The position numbers and the translations under genes are program-made. A stretch of 64,000 bases of DNA from Planctomycetota bacterium (GTDB lineage Bacteria > Planctomycetota > Planctomycetia > Planctomycetales > Planctomycetaceae), in contig JAURQH010000019.1 of NCBI GenBank assembly GCA_030836185.1, positions 1 through 64,000 of the forward strand, in the 5' to 3' direction. Below, one piece after another: positions 46,882 to 58,700 of this stretch (its first letter is position 1; each line of letters opens with the position of its first letter). The notes under the pieces were generated by a model, which was not told the DNA's origin, searched no databases, and saw only the letters and a list, made by a program, of their open reading frames with translations.

Positions 46882-47174
46882 CTATAGTCGATTGAGGACG
46901 AATTTCTACTGAAAGCATGCTGTCCATCGAGATGAACGAGGATCAGCGCCTTAGCCAAATTGATTAAATTCTGGTTAATAAGTGAGTTATACCTCTAATA
47001 TTTTATTGTATACACACGAAAATATCGTGATCCGGGACGACTGAATCAATACCCGACAATTCTTTCACTGAGATTTGCCTTCCACAAAATGACCGTGTTA
47101 GGATGGTTGCTCACGTTCAAGTTCCCACCGCAGAAAATACCACCCCACCCGCAATTCCCGGAGGCATCATCAGG

Positions 47175-49250
<2,076 letters not shown>

Positions 49251-49401
49251 GGTCGAGTGATGACCGGGAATTTGCAGTCAATCATTCACTCTGAAAGTCA
49301 AAACTGACTCGATCAGAAAATTCTCGTATCATTACTCATCTATCGGTCGATTGCTCCCAAGCTTCGGAATTTTCGGCCGCATTTTACGAAGTTGATTCGG
49401 G

Positions 49402-50019
49402 CTACGATTCCGCGTCTTTCTGATCAACTGATGCATGCGGCGATTCGGACGCTTCGGCGGAAGTCTTAGGCTTTGCCGATGCGTGTCCGTGGGGAGTGTT
49501 CATTGCCACCAAAACAACGCCGACCACGGTCAGTGCGATCCCGCCCCACAAGAGAGGACTAATCTCCAATGGGCCATGGCTGCGGAGCTTGATAATCGAA
49601 ACGATCGCTGTCACCGAGACGGCACCACCAAAGACGATTGGCATCACCAGTAATGCGTTGCCTCGACTGGTCATCATGGCAGTTGTCAGGCAAAGCGCAC
49701 CAAGAGCACCCAAAGTCCCCGCGAGAAACCCCCATTTGGCTGTATTGAAGTGAGTGATTCCGTCAACTCCTGGAACCGTCGCGGAGAAGTTGAAGCTGTC
49801 GCCCCTGACTTTCATCATCACCGAACCGCCCACAACTGAAATCAAGAGGTAGGCGATGCCAATAAACACGTAGGGCTTAAAAGGCGTCCATCCATCGGGC
49901 GGGGCTAATGGTTTACCGTCGAGCCGTGGAGCTTGGGCGTTCCCAATCGTCGGTCCGTAACAACCCCAGAAAATTGCGGTGCCAAGGGCAAATAGAATTG
50001 GAATCAACATTTTACTCAT
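49402..50019 (-). CDS. integral membrane protein, DMT/EamA-like
   Basis: 205 residues with five to six hydrophobic segments (ILFALGTAIFWGCYGP, PYVFIGIAYLLISVVGGSVMM, WGFLAGTLGALGALCLTTAMM, LLVMPIVFGGAVSVTAIVSI, LWGGIALTVVGVVLVAMNTP). The first, containing AIFWGCYGP, and the fourth resemble halves of drug/metabolite transporter (EamA) proteins, which are usually about 300 residues, so it would be a short form. C-terminal tail is polar (SAKPKTSAEASESPHASVD). Substrate unknown; no partner nearby. Confidence 0.65.
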   Translation of the reverse strand: MSKMLIPILFALGTAIFWGCYGPTIGNAQAPRLDGKPLAPPDGWTPFKPYVFIGIAYLLISVVGGSVMMKVRGDSFNFSATVPGVDGITHFNTAKWGFLAGTLGALGALCLTTAMMTSRGNALLVMPIVFGGAVSVTAIVSIIKLRSHGPLEISPLLWGGIALTVVGVVLVAMNTPHGHASAKPKTSAEASESPHASVDQKDAES

Positions 50020-50143
50020 GTAAACCTCGGAGAGGGGGGTATATGATCACACGCCTAGTTCGGCTCTTATTCTAGCATCGCGCCCCCCCCACGTCTAACG
50101 ATTCGAAAATTTTCTGGTGTCTTTTGTCGCTGCGGAGATGGTG

Positions 50144-50239
50144 ATGCTGTTCAAGCCAAAACCAACAGCCGCTCATGCCGCACCGGCCCCTGTCGTCACA
50201 GCACCGGCTGACAGTCATGTGGAGAATACCGCCGAATAG
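50144..50239 (+). CDS. possible small protein
   Basis: 31 codons, ATG at 50144 and TAG at 50237, with CGGAG 8 bases before. The product is Ala/Pro/Val-rich (MLFKPKPTAAHAAPAPVVTA). Composition looks protein-like rather than random, but the length is short and no family is known. It sits alone in a 305-bp gap between two leftward genes, next to a dispersed repeat. Confidence 0.25.
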   Translation: MLFKPKPTAAHAAPAPVVTAPADSHVENTAE

Positions 50240-50256
50240 TGAAGTAATCACTACCC

Positions 50257-50280
50257 GTAGCTGGACTCACAAGAGTTCAG
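50257..50280 (+). repeat. GTAGCTG-type dispersed element, single copy
   Basis: Starts GTAGCTGGACTC and ends AGAGTTCAG; matches the two arms of the element at 61328-61402, here with one arm only. It contains the partial inverted repeat CTGGACTC/GAGTTCAG. Confidence 0.6.
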
Positions 50281-50324
50281 AACCCTCGACATTTTCCACC
50301 GTCACTCTGAAAGTCCTCTGCTCC

Positions 50325-51566
50325 CTACTCTTCTTCCGCCACATCGTCGCCTGGACGCAGGCAGCGACCGATTTGGCGTACGGCTTGTCGCAGGCGTTGG
50401 CTGTTCTCCACGATGGCGAGTCGTAAATAGCCTTCGCCATCTTCACCGAAACCACGTCCGGGGCTCACTGCCACGGCTGCTTCGTTGAGCAATTTCATCG
50501 AGAACTCAATCGAGCCCATCTCGGCCCACGGTTCGGGGATTTTTGCCCAGACAAACATGCCAGCCTTGGGACGTTCGATCTCCCAACCGAGACGTTCCAA
50601 GCCGTCGCAAAGTGCATCACGGCGTTGCTGATATTCGACACACAATTCGTCAATCGCATCGTCGCAATGACGCATGGCGACAATGGCGGCAATTTGAATC
50701 GGTTGGAATAAGCCGTAATCGTAGTAGCCTTTGATGGTGGCGAGAGCGCGGACCATTTCGGAATTTCCAGAACAAAAGCCAATACGCCAACCGGCCATGC
50801 TGTAACCTTTGGACATCGTCGTGAATTCGACGCCGACATCTTTGGCACCGGGAGAAGCCAATAAGCTGGGGGCTTTGTAACCTTCAAAACAGATATCGGC
50901 ATACGCGAAATCGCTGATGATCAGAAAGCCATACTTCTTGGCAAGCTTGACGAGTTCATCGTAGAAACCTTGTTCGATGACCGTTGATGACGGGTTGTGA
51001 GGAAAGTTGACCACGACCACTTTGGGAACCGGGAACATGTGCTCGCAAGTGTAGGCAATGTTTTCCAGAAACTTCTCGGGCTCGCGAACATCGAGTGCAA
51101 TCACGTTGCCAGCAGCCAGCATCACCGCATAAACGTGAATGGGAAATGAAGGTGACGGCACGATGGCAGAATCACCCGGTCCCATCAATGCGAGACACAT
51201 ATGGGAGAAGCCTTCTTTGGAACCGATACAGGTCAAAACTTCGGTATCGTGATTCAGTTCGACACCGAATTTGCGGTCGTACCGTTTGGCGACTTCTTTT
51301 CGAAGGTTGGCAATCCCTTGCGAGACCGAATAGCGATGGTTGCGAGGATCACCGACCGCTTCGTTGATCTTTTCCAGAATCATCGGATGCGGTGGATCGG
51401 TCGGATTCCCCATGCCGAGATCGATGACGTCGATATTATCGACGCGCATCTGATGTTTGACCTTATTGATTTTCCCGAACATGTACGGCGGCAATCGTTT
51501 GACACGATCAGCCACGGGAATTTTGAAGTTGTCGTCTTCAAACAGACTTTCGGAATCGCTACGCAT
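50325..51566 (-). CDS. PLP-dependent aminotransferase, AlaC/LL-DAP type
   Basis: 413 residues, fold-type I. Marks: [92 protein letters not shown], and the PLP lysine in [19 protein letters not shown]. The pattern (long N-terminus, [10 protein letters not shown]) is that of AlaC-type alanine aminotransferases and related LL-diaminopimelate aminotransferases. Pyruvate-glutamate transamination is the more likely role. The ATG at 51566 is the only plausible start. No gene-level partners on this strand besides the parvulin gene 204 bp upstream. Confidence 0.88.
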   Translation of the reverse strand: MRSDSESLFEDDNFKIPVADRVKRLPPYMFGKINKVKHQMRVDNIDVIDLGMGNPTDPPHPMILEKINEAVGDPRNHRYSVSQGIANLRKEVAKRYDRKFGVELNHDTEVLTCIGSKEGFSHMCLALMGPGDSAIVPSPSFPIHVYAVMLAAGNVIALDVREPEKFLENIAYTCEHMFPVPKVVVVNFPHNPSSTVIEQGFYDELVKLAKKYGFLIISDFAYADICFEGYKAPSLLASPGAKDVGVEFTTMSKGYSMAGWRIGFCSGNSEMVRALATIKGYYDYGLFQPIQIAAIVAMRHCDDAIDELCVEYQQRRDALCDGLERLGWEIERPKAGMFVWAKIPEPWAEMGSIEFSMKLLNEAAVAVSPGRGFGEDGEGYLRLAIVENSQRLRQAVRQIGRCLRPGDDVAEEE

Positions 51567-51711
51567 GATGCTCTTCGTTACCGGCAGGATCCGCCGTCAT
51601 CAGTGAGGAAGTGAAAACCGACCGACATGAGATTTGTCGACCCGGTTCGCGTCAGTCGGTATTGTAACAATCCCCCGGAAACCGGGAAGGTCGTACTGAG
51701 TGCATACCTAC

Positions 51712-51747
51712 GAAAAAAGGCGTTTTGCCGAATTCGACAAAACGCCT
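51712..51747 (-). terminator. intrinsic terminator after the parvulin gene
   Basis: Stem AGGCGTTTTG (51718-51727) with CAAAACGCCT (51738-51747), 10 bp perfect, inner CGAATTCG palindrome, then on the minus strand six U (A run before 51718). It lies 23 bp after the parvulin stop. Confidence 0.88.
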
Positions 51748-51770
51748 GGGTGATGAGTCAATCGATCCGA

Positions 51771-52829
51771 TCAGCGTTGTTGAGTCGCTGCGGCGGGTCG
51801 GACATTGGCGGGATTCTGGAACCCCGACGTTTGTTGAATGTTGGCGCCGGTGCTGGTGCGATTAAGGTAATTATCGACACGAGCTTCGGCTTTTAGTGCC
51901 TGGAAGACATCAGAAACGGCCTGCTGAACTTTTTCTTCTTTGACTTGTTCGTAGAGGTCGTCTTTAACCTGACTCATCTCGGAAACCACAGGCTCGGTGA
52001 AACCTTCACATTTCAGGATGACATAGCGTCCGTGATCGACTTCCAGAATTCCCGACACTTGTCCCGCTTTCAATTTGAAGGCCGCATTTTCGAGTGTTTC
52101 GTTTCCCGAGTAACGACGAATGTGAGGAATGGTTCCGCCCAACGATCGGCTATTCGGCTCAATGGAGTATTCCTGAGCGAGTTCATCGAAGATTTCAGGA
52201 TTCTTGCGAGCTTTCTCGTAGGCTTCTTGAGCACGACGGAAGTTGTCGAGCATGATCATCCGCGATTTAACCATAGTGCCGTAATCGCGAACGAAGGATT
52301 TTTCCATGTCTTGCTGAGAGACCTGGACGTTATCGCCGGCCAGTTTTTTTAGTGCCAGCATCGGCCAAATGATATCGCGTTGATATTGTTCGGGCGTCAA
52401 ACCACGTTCGGTTAGTAGCATTTGATACCAGGTTTCAATGGGCATTTTGAATTTTTGGGAAATGCGCGTGATCTCGGCGGTGACTTCACCTTTGCTGACC
52501 TGCAGGCCACGCTTTTCGCAGGCTTGTTGGATGATTGTACGATTGATGAGATTGTCGAGGACTTCCCCACCAACTCGCTTCACGCTTTCGTTGGCAACCG
52601 CATCGAAGCTGATGTATTGATCGTTCACACGGGCCAGATTTTGGTTCATCCGTGTGGTACCGGCTTGATCACCGCCAGTTTGAGCGCCCGCCGTTCGTGC
52701 GCTGTAAACCTGGTAGCCGATGCCTCCGGCAATCAAAATGATCGCCGTCCCAAAGACAAGAAATTTGAATTTACCGCCCGATTTCTTCTTCTGCGGCATA
52801 GCGGGTGTAGATTGTGGTTGTTCAGTCAT
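51771..52829 (-). CDS. peptidyl-prolyl cis-trans isomerase, parvulin/SurA-like
   Basis: 352 residues from the ATG at 52829 (alternative at 52847). One membrane anchor about residues 22-40 (FKFLVFGTAIILIAGGIGYQVY). A SurA-N-like helical part (LDNLINRTIIQQACEKRGLQVSKGEVTAEI) is followed by a rotamase domain about 185-290: SRMIMLDNFRRAQEAYEKARKNPEIFDELAQEYSIEPNSRSLGGTIPHIRR and GQVSGILEVDHGRYVILKCEGFTEP. It would help fold exported proteins. C-terminal tail is Gln/Ala/Asn-rich. Confidence 0.88.
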   Translation of the reverse strand: MTEQPQSTPAMPQKKKSGGKFKFLVFGTAIILIAGGIGYQVYSARTAGAQTGGDQAGTTRMNQNLARVNDQYISFDAVANESVKRVGGEVLDNLINRTIIQQACEKRGLQVSKGEVTAEITRISQKFKMPIETWYQMLLTERGLTPEQYQRDIIWPMLALKKLAGDNVQVSQQDMEKSFVRDYGTMVKSRMIMLDNFRRAQEAYEKARKNPEIFDELAQEYSIEPNSRSLGGTIPHIRRYSGNETLENAAFKLKAGQVSGILEVDHGRYVILKCEGFTEPVVSEMSQVKDDLYEQVKEEKVQQAVSDVFQALKAEARVDNYLNRTSTGANIQQTSGFQNPANVRPAAATQQR

Positions 52830-53103
52830 AATGACACTCGTCTCCATACGAAGTCTGGATGCAATGCGGGTCCATACGCGCCATCCCTGGCGGTGCTGGT
52901 TTTTAGATCATCGAAGAAACGGGGTCAAGACCGGTCAAAATTGCCGGTTTTCGCGTTTTTTTGAGCAAAGTCACCGGGCCACACAGAAAAACAATAGTGG
53001 ATAGTCCCGGTCGCTTGTCTATCGGGGTGCCGAAGCCACAAGAGGGTGCGTACACTTTAATAATGTTCGAGCCCATTCAGCATATGCCAACTTGAGGCGA
53101 AGA

Positions 53104-54552
53104 TCAGTGCTCTGTTCCTTCGGCGTCGGCTTCCATTTCGACTTCGTGTGCCGTCGGCGCATCTTCGTCTTGGATGTAGGTTTTCCCTTTGTAGGTCTTG
53201 GCGACAAAGATCGATGCTATTGCTGCCATGAACATTAGGCCCGTAAAGAACCAGTAATAATCAGCTCCCGGAAGTTTCGACGTTCCGTCTTCGTTTTGGA
53301 TGAATCGGTTTACACCCGCTGTTACCAGGTTACCTGCTGTCACCGATAGTAAATAGATTGACATGATGACCGACTTCATGCTGTTGGGGGCTTGCATGTA
53401 AGAGAATTCGAGACAGGTAATCGAAACCATCACTTCAGAGGCGGTCAAGATTGCGTAAGAAAATACCTGCCAGATAATATTCGGTGTTTCTCCCGCATCG
53501 ATCCGCATTTCTATCCATGAACTCAGACACCAGGACAGCACTGCCAAGAAGAGCCCTACACTAATTTTTCCAAGTGCTGTAATTCCAAATCGACGTTCTA
53601 AGTACGGGTAAATGAGATAGGCAAAAACAGGGACGAGTATCAAAATCATGGCTGGATTGATCAACTGAAGTTGAGATTCGAGCCATTCCATTCCAAACAG
53701 ATTTCGATCCATATGTGTGGCCTGTAAGACCCAAGCTGATCCTGTCTGATCGAAGACACACCAGAAAATTGCGATGCACGCATAGAGAGGAAGCAATCTC
53801 AAGATGACTCCGAGGCCATCACCCGTAAATGATTCTTTTAAAAACTCTTTCCCTCTGGCTGGGATGTGAACAAACTTCTTACGGCCCATCCAGAATACAA
53901 CTGTAGCAATTGCCATGAGCACACCCGGCACGCCAAATGCCAAAGCGGGGCCCGGAGAAATCCAAGAGACACCTTTTAGACTTTCTCCAAAAATTTCATA
54001 GAACTTTTCTTCGTTAAGAAGTATGGGAGTGAGCCAACTGGATACGACTGCTCCAAGATTGATTGCGACGTAAAACCATCCGAAGACACGAGAGATCAAA
54101 TGTTTATTGCGCTTTCCAAATTGATCGCCCACATGCGCGGAAACGCAGGGTTTGATCGCTCCGGTGCCAATAGAAATTAAGATTAAGCCAATCAGGAGGC
54201 CCGTTCTTGTTTCATCCATAGCAAGTGCAAGATGACCGAAACAATAAACAATCGAAAGAAACATGATCGTTCGATATTTTCCCCAAAACCAGTCCGCAAC
54301 AATTGCACCAAGTAGCGGGAAAAAGTAAGCAGCACTCACAAAAAGATGAAACCATTCTTTGGCTTTGGCCTCATCAACGACATCGAGTTGACCATCTGAA
54401 TCCATCAAATACTTTGTCATAAAGACAACCAGAATGGTTCGCATCCCATAGAAGCTGAAACGCTCGGCGGCTTCGTTCCCGACGATGTAGGGAATTCCGG
54501 GAGGCATGCCTTCGATGTCAAACGGCTTGGTGGCGTGTTTGGTTTCGCTCAT
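53104..54552 (-). CDS. POT/PTR2 family proton-dependent oligopeptide transporter
   Basis: 482 residues with about 12 membrane helices. The family signature E-x2-E-R-F-x-F-Y-G is seen in NEAAERFSFYGMRTILVVF, and FYVAINLGAVVSSWL is the second POT motif. It would bring di- and tripeptides in with protons. The start ATG overlaps the stop of the prolyl oligopeptidase gene by 4 bp, and the two probably form one unit for peptide breakdown and uptake. The parvulin gene lies 256 bp downstream after a gap with a weak CCGG hairpin. Confidence 0.93.
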   Translation of the reverse strand: MSETKHATKPFDIEGMPPGIPYIVGNEAAERFSFYGMRTILVVFMTKYLMDSDGQLDVVDEAKAKEWFHLFVSAAYFFPLLGAIVADWFWGKYRTIMFLSIVYCFGHLALAMDETRTGLLIGLILISIGTGAIKPCVSAHVGDQFGKRNKHLISRVFGWFYVAINLGAVVSSWLTPILLNEEKFYEIFGESLKGVSWISPGPALAFGVPGVLMAIATVVFWMGRKKFVHIPARGKEFLKESFTGDGLGVILRLLPLYACIAIFWCVFDQTGSAWVLQATHMDRNLFGMEWLESQLQLINPAMILILVPVFAYLIYPYLERRFGITALGKISVGLFLAVLSWCLSSWIEMRIDAGETPNIIWQVFSYAILTASEVMVSITCLEFSYMQAPNSMKSVIMSIYLLSVTAGNLVTAGVNRFIQNEDGTSKLPGADYYWFFTGLMFMAAIASIFVAKTYKGKTYIQDEDAPTAHEVEMEADAEGTEH

Positions 54553-56720
54553 CGTGTTCCTTTTTCAGTCAAAGTCATGCCGAGTGATTCGACCAGAAAC
54601 GACCACTCGTCGGCCACTTCTTCAATGATCTTGGCGGTCGGTTTACCGGCTCCGTGACCTGCTTTGGTTTCGATGCGAATCATCACCGGCGCGTTGCCTT
54701 GGTGACATTCTTGCAGTCGAGCGGCGAATTTGAAACTGTGTCCGGGGACCACGCGGTCATCGGTATCGGCAGTGGTGACCATCGTGGGAGGATATGCCGT
54801 TCCCGGTTTCAAATTGTGATACGGTGAATACGCATAGAGTGCTTTGAACTCTTCGGGATCATCGGCTGAGCCGTAATCGTCGACCCAGAAACGTCCCGCG
54901 GTAAATTTGTGGAAGCGTAACATGTCCATCACGCCGACACCCGGCAAACAAGCGCCGAACAAATCGGGACGTTGCGCCATCACGGCACCCACCAACAATC
55001 CGCCGTTACTGCGTCCCTGAATGGCCAGCTTGGGGGTCGAAGTGTATTTCTCAGCGATCAACCATTCGGCTGCCGAGATGAAATCGTCGAAGACGTTTTG
55101 TTTATTGAGTTTCGTGCCGGCTCGATGCCAGGTCTCGCCGTATTCACCTCCACCACGCAAATTGGCAACTGCAAGAACACCACCCATTTCGAGCCAGGCA
55201 GCGCGTGAGATCGAAAAACCCGGTGTGATGGCAATGTTGAATCCGCCGTAACCATAGAGGAGTGTCGGGTTATTACCGTCTTTCTTGAGGTCTTTGCGGT
55301 GAGTGAGAAACATCGGGATCTTCGTGCCGTCTTTGCTTTCGTAAAACACCTGTTCGACGACATAGTCGCTGCCCTCAAAATCGACCCCCGCTTGTCGCAG
55401 CAATTTGCTTTCGCCGGTGGTGATGTCGTACCGATAGATGCTGGGCGGGGTATCAAAACTGGAGAATGAGTAGAACGTCTCGGTATCATTCCGCTTGCCC
55501 GAAAATCCCGACGCAGAACCGATGCCGCCAAATTCGACTTCGCGAACGAATTGGCCATCCATCGCGAAGACTTTGACTTGAGAGCGGGCGTCCTTCAGGT
55601 ACTCGGCGAGAAAATGTCCGCCGACCAGCGATGTCGAACGCAATGTCTCTGCGGCCTGCGGAATGATTTCTTTCCAGTGCTCTTTATCGGGTTTGGTCGT
55701 ATCAATGGCGATCACGCGACCGCGCGGTGCATCGACATCGGTCTGAAAATAAAAGACCGGGCCATCGTTGCCGAGGAACGAATACTCGTTCTCGAACTTA
55801 TCGACCAGTTGAGTAAAACCGGCCAACGGTTCGGTCAGGTCGCGATAGAAAACCTGATACTTGTCGTCGGTCCCTTTCCAGACCGTCAGGACTAACCACT
55901 GCCCATCATCAGAGACATCGGTCCCGAATCCCCATTCGGGATTATCGGGACGTTCGTAAACCATGACATCGTCTGATTGTGGCGTACCGACGCGATGATA
56001 GTAAACTTTCTGATTCAGGTTCAGGTTTTGAAACTCGTCCCCGTCTTTGACTTCGGGATAACGATTGTAGAAAAAACCCTGGCTGTCTTTCGTCCACTCG
56101 GCACCGCTGAACTTCACCCAGTCGAGGACTTCGTCGAGAATCTTACCCGATGCGATCTCCAGAATTTGAAACTTCTTCCAATCGGAACCGGCTTCTGAGA
56201 CGCCGTAAGCGACATACTTTCCGTCATCGCTAAAGTAGGTTCCCGAGAGCGACTTCGTGCCGTCTTTTGTCCATGTATTGGGATCGATCAAGACGCTTGG
56301 TTCACCGTTGAGAATCTCTGAAACATACAGGACATATTGATTTTGCAGGCCATCGTTCTTGTAGAAGTAGTAACGCCCTCCCCGTTTGAAAGGCGACGAG
56401 AATTTTTCGTAATTCCAGAGTTCCGTCAGGCGAGATTTGATCTGTTCACGTTCGGGAATTGCGTGCAGATAACCGAAGGTCTGCTCGTTCTGTTGTTCGA
56501 CCCAGGCGGCGACCTCTTTCGACTCACGGACATCGTCTTCGAGCCAACGATACGGGTCGGCGACTTTTGTGCCGTGATAGTTGTCGGTCTGTTCGACGGT
56601 TTTTGTTTTCGGAGCGGTGAAGGTTGGTTTGTCGGCAGCAGAGGTGGAAAGATTCATACAGAGCAGGATCAATATTACATGTAGGGTTCGCTGTGCGGAC
56701 CGATGTGTCAGCGTCAACAT
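54549..56720 (-). CDS. exported prolyl oligopeptidase family serine peptidase (S9A)
   Basis: 723 residues. A signal-like N-terminus (LHVILILLCMNLSTSAA) precedes the propeller starting at DNYHGTKVADPYRWLEDD. Catalytic Ser in GRSNGGLLVGAV, Asp in TADTDDRVVPGHS, His in KAGHGAGKP, all in the C-terminal 200 residues, and the S9A signature region LLYGYGGFNIAITPGFSISRAAWLEMGGVLAVANLRGGGEYGE. It cleaves short peptides after proline and is exported here, unlike the cytosolic mammalian form. Overlaps the POT gene by 4 bp. Confidence 0.95.
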   Translation of the reverse strand: MLTLTHRSAQRTLHVILILLCMNLSTSAADKPTFTAPKTKTVEQTDNYHGTKVADPYRWLEDDVRESKEVAAWVEQQNEQTFGYLHAIPEREQIKSRLTELWNYEKFSSPFKRGGRYYFYKNDGLQNQYVLYVSEILNGEPSVLIDPNTWTKDGTKSLSGTYFSDDGKYVAYGVSEAGSDWKKFQILEIASGKILDEVLDWVKFSGAEWTKDSQGFFYNRYPEVKDGDEFQNLNLNQKVYYHRVGTPQSDDVMVYERPDNPEWGFGTDVSDDGQWLVLTVWKGTDDKYQVFYRDLTEPLAGFTQLVDKFENEYSFLGNDGPVFYFQTDVDAPRGRVIAIDTTKPDKEHWKEIIPQAAETLRSTSLVGGHFLAEYLKDARSQVKVFAMDGQFVREVEFGGIGSASGFSGKRNDTETFYSFSSFDTPPSIYRYDITTGESKLLRQAGVDFEGSDYVVEQVFYESKDGTKIPMFLTHRKDLKKDGNNPTLLYGYGGFNIAITPGFSISRAAWLEMGGVLAVANLRGGGEYGETWHRAGTKLNKQNVFDDFISAAEWLIAEKYTSTPKLAIQGRSNGGLLVGAVMAQRPDLFGACLPGVGVMDMLRFHKFTAGRFWVDDYGSADDPEEFKALYAYSPYHNLKPGTAYPPTMVTTADTDDRVVPGHSFKFAARLQECHQGNAPVMIRIETKAGHGAGKPTAKIIEEVADEWSFLVESLGMTLTEKGTR

Positions 56721-56935
56721 CTCATTTCTTTCTGGAAATCAGGACACTGCCATTTAAGCGAGTTCTGGCAGCGGAAGAAAGAACCGAATCGGTTCTCTTT
56801 TCAGATTTTGCGCGGAGGTTGAGTCCTTCTCCTTGAAGTTACTCGCTGTGCCGGTGAGGATCAGAACATGGTACTGTTCCGATAGATTGTCTCTCGCTCG
56901 TTGTTACGAGTGGATGAAGTTTGGAGTTATCTGCA

Positions 56936-58693
56936 ATGAAGTTTCGAATCGTCTTGTTGTGTTTGTCGCTGTTCCTGGGGATGTCGGTTTTCTCATCGGC
57001 TGCGGAGCCGGAGACCGCAAAGAAACTGCATGCTCTCTTTGATCGGGAATGGGAGTGGTCCATGAAGACTTCCCCGACCTGGGCGTCACACTTGGGAGAC
57101 TACCGCTACAACACCAAGTGGAGCGATGAGAGTCTGGACGCGCATCGGAAACGACACCATCATTACCAACACGTCCTTGATGAGCTGGTTGAGATTGATC
57201 CTCAAACGCTCTCTCAGACTGATCGTATCAACTTGCGACTTTTCCGACGTGACTATCAACAGAACGTCGATGGGTTCCAGTTTGGTTGGTATCTTGTGCC
57301 GTTGACCTCGCGTGGCGGTATTCAGGATCAGTCTTCAACGGCCGATGCTCTCCCCTTCGAAAAGATGCAAGACTACGAAGACTGGATCGCCCGGATGGAA
57401 GGGATTCCCGAGTTGGTCGATCAAACGATGATCCTGATGGAAGAAGGAATCGCACGAAAAATCCTGCCGGCGAAAATTGTCATGGAACGGGTTCCCGATC
57501 AGCTTGCGCGACAGGTTGTTGCTGATCCTGAAAAAAGCCTGTTCTACAAACCGTTCCGAGAGTTTCCGGCGGATATCTCCGACGACGAGAAGCAGCGTAT
57601 TCGCGATGAAGCCAAACAAGTCATCGCCACTCAAGTCATCCCCGCGTATCGGAAGTTTCAGACGTTCTTCAACGAAAAATATTTACCCACCAGTTTTGAC
57701 AAGCCGGGCGCTTGGCAGATTCCACAGGGTCAGGAATTCTACGCCCATCGTGCCAAGATGTTTACGACGACCGATCTCACGCCGCGCGAAATTCATGAGA
57801 TCGGACTGAAAGAAGTCGCCCGGATTCGTGCCGAGATGGAGAAGATCGTCAAACAGGTGAAATTCGCAGGGACATTTGACGAATTTTTGGAACATATGCG
57901 GAGCGATCCGAAGTTCTATTGCGACAATCAACAGCAACTGATGAACGAGTATCAGGCGGTTTGCAAACGGATCGATCCGACACTCGATCAACTCTTTAAG
58001 AGACAACCGAAGATCCCGTATGACTTGCAAGCCATTCCCGCCCATCTCGCCCCCGATACGACGACGGCTTACTATCGACAACCGTCTGCCGATGGTCGCC
58101 GTCCGGGAACGTACTTCGTCAATCTGTATCGTCCCGAGGTTCGTCCTCGCTACGAAATGATGGCGTTATCACTGCATGAAGCGGTTCCCGGCCATCACTT
58201 TCAAATTGCGTTTGCGATGGAACTTGAAGGCTTGCCTCCGTTCCGTCGCTATGGTGGATACACGGCGTTCGTGGAAGGCTGGGCTTTGTACGCGGAATCA
58301 TTGGGTGACGAACTGGGGCTTTATGATGACCCGTATTCCAAGTTTGGGCAATTGACTTACGAGATGTGGCGAGCTGTTCGGCTTGTCGTTGATACGGGTC
58401 TTCACTCTCTCAAATGGTCTCGTCAGGAAGCGATTGATTTCTTTGCCGCCAACACCGCGAAAGCAATTCACGACATCGAAAATGAAATTGATCGTTACAT
58501 CGGCTGGCCCGGACAAGCTCTGGCTTACAAAATGGGTGAGCTGAAGATCAAGGAACTCCGTCGTCACGCGAAAGCCGAGCTGGGCGAGAAATTTGACTTG
58601 CGTGAGTTTCATGATGTCATCTTACGGCATGGGGCCGTGCCGTTAGATGTCCTGGAACAACTGGTCAACCAATGGATCAGCGAGCAATTGTGA
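56936..58693 (+). CDS. DUF885 family peptidase-like protein
   Basis: 585 residues from the ATG at 56936 (MKFRIVLLCLSLFLGMSVFSSAAEP, a signal peptide); the frame opens at 56921. DUF885 pattern throughout, with the metal site H414-E415-x3-H419 in SLHEAVPGHHFQ and a following conserved Glu in TAFVEGWALYAESLGDELG. DUF885 includes proteins with metallo-dipeptidase activity. Divergent from the prolyl oligopeptidase gene, 215 bp apart, in keeping with a shared role in peptide use. Confidence 0.9.
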   Translation: MKFRIVLLCLSLFLGMSVFSSAAEPETAKKLHALFDREWEWSMKTSPTWASHLGDYRYNTKWSDESLDAHRKRHHHYQHVLDELVEIDPQTLSQTDRINLRLFRRDYQQNVDGFQFGWYLVPLTSRGGIQDQSSTADALPFEKMQDYEDWIARMEGIPELVDQTMILMEEGIARKILPAKIVMERVPDQLARQVVADPEKSLFYKPFREFPADISDDEKQRIRDEAKQVIATQVIPAYRKFQTFFNEKYLPTSFDKPGAWQIPQGQEFYAHRAKMFTTTDLTPREIHEIGLKEVARIRAEMEKIVKQVKFAGTFDEFLEHMRSDPKFYCDNQQQLMNEYQAVCKRIDPTLDQLFKRQPKIPYDLQAIPAHLAPDTTTAYYRQPSADGRRPGTYFVNLYRPEVRPRYEMMALSLHEAVPGHHFQIAFAMELEGLPPFRRYGGYTAFVEGWALYAESLGDELGLYDDPYSKFGQLTYEMWRAVRLVVDTGLHSLKWSRQEAIDFFAANTAKAIHDIENEIDRYIGWPGQALAYKMGELKIKELRRHAKAELGEKFDLREFHDVILRHGAVPLDVLEQLVNQWISEQL

Positions 58694-58700
58694 GAGGCGT

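Noticed and set aside
52895-52970. CCGG-containing hairpin between the POT and parvulin genes
   Set aside because: Stem is only about 5 bp and the T tract is on the plus strand, whereas both neighbouring genes are on the minus strand; not a supported terminator.
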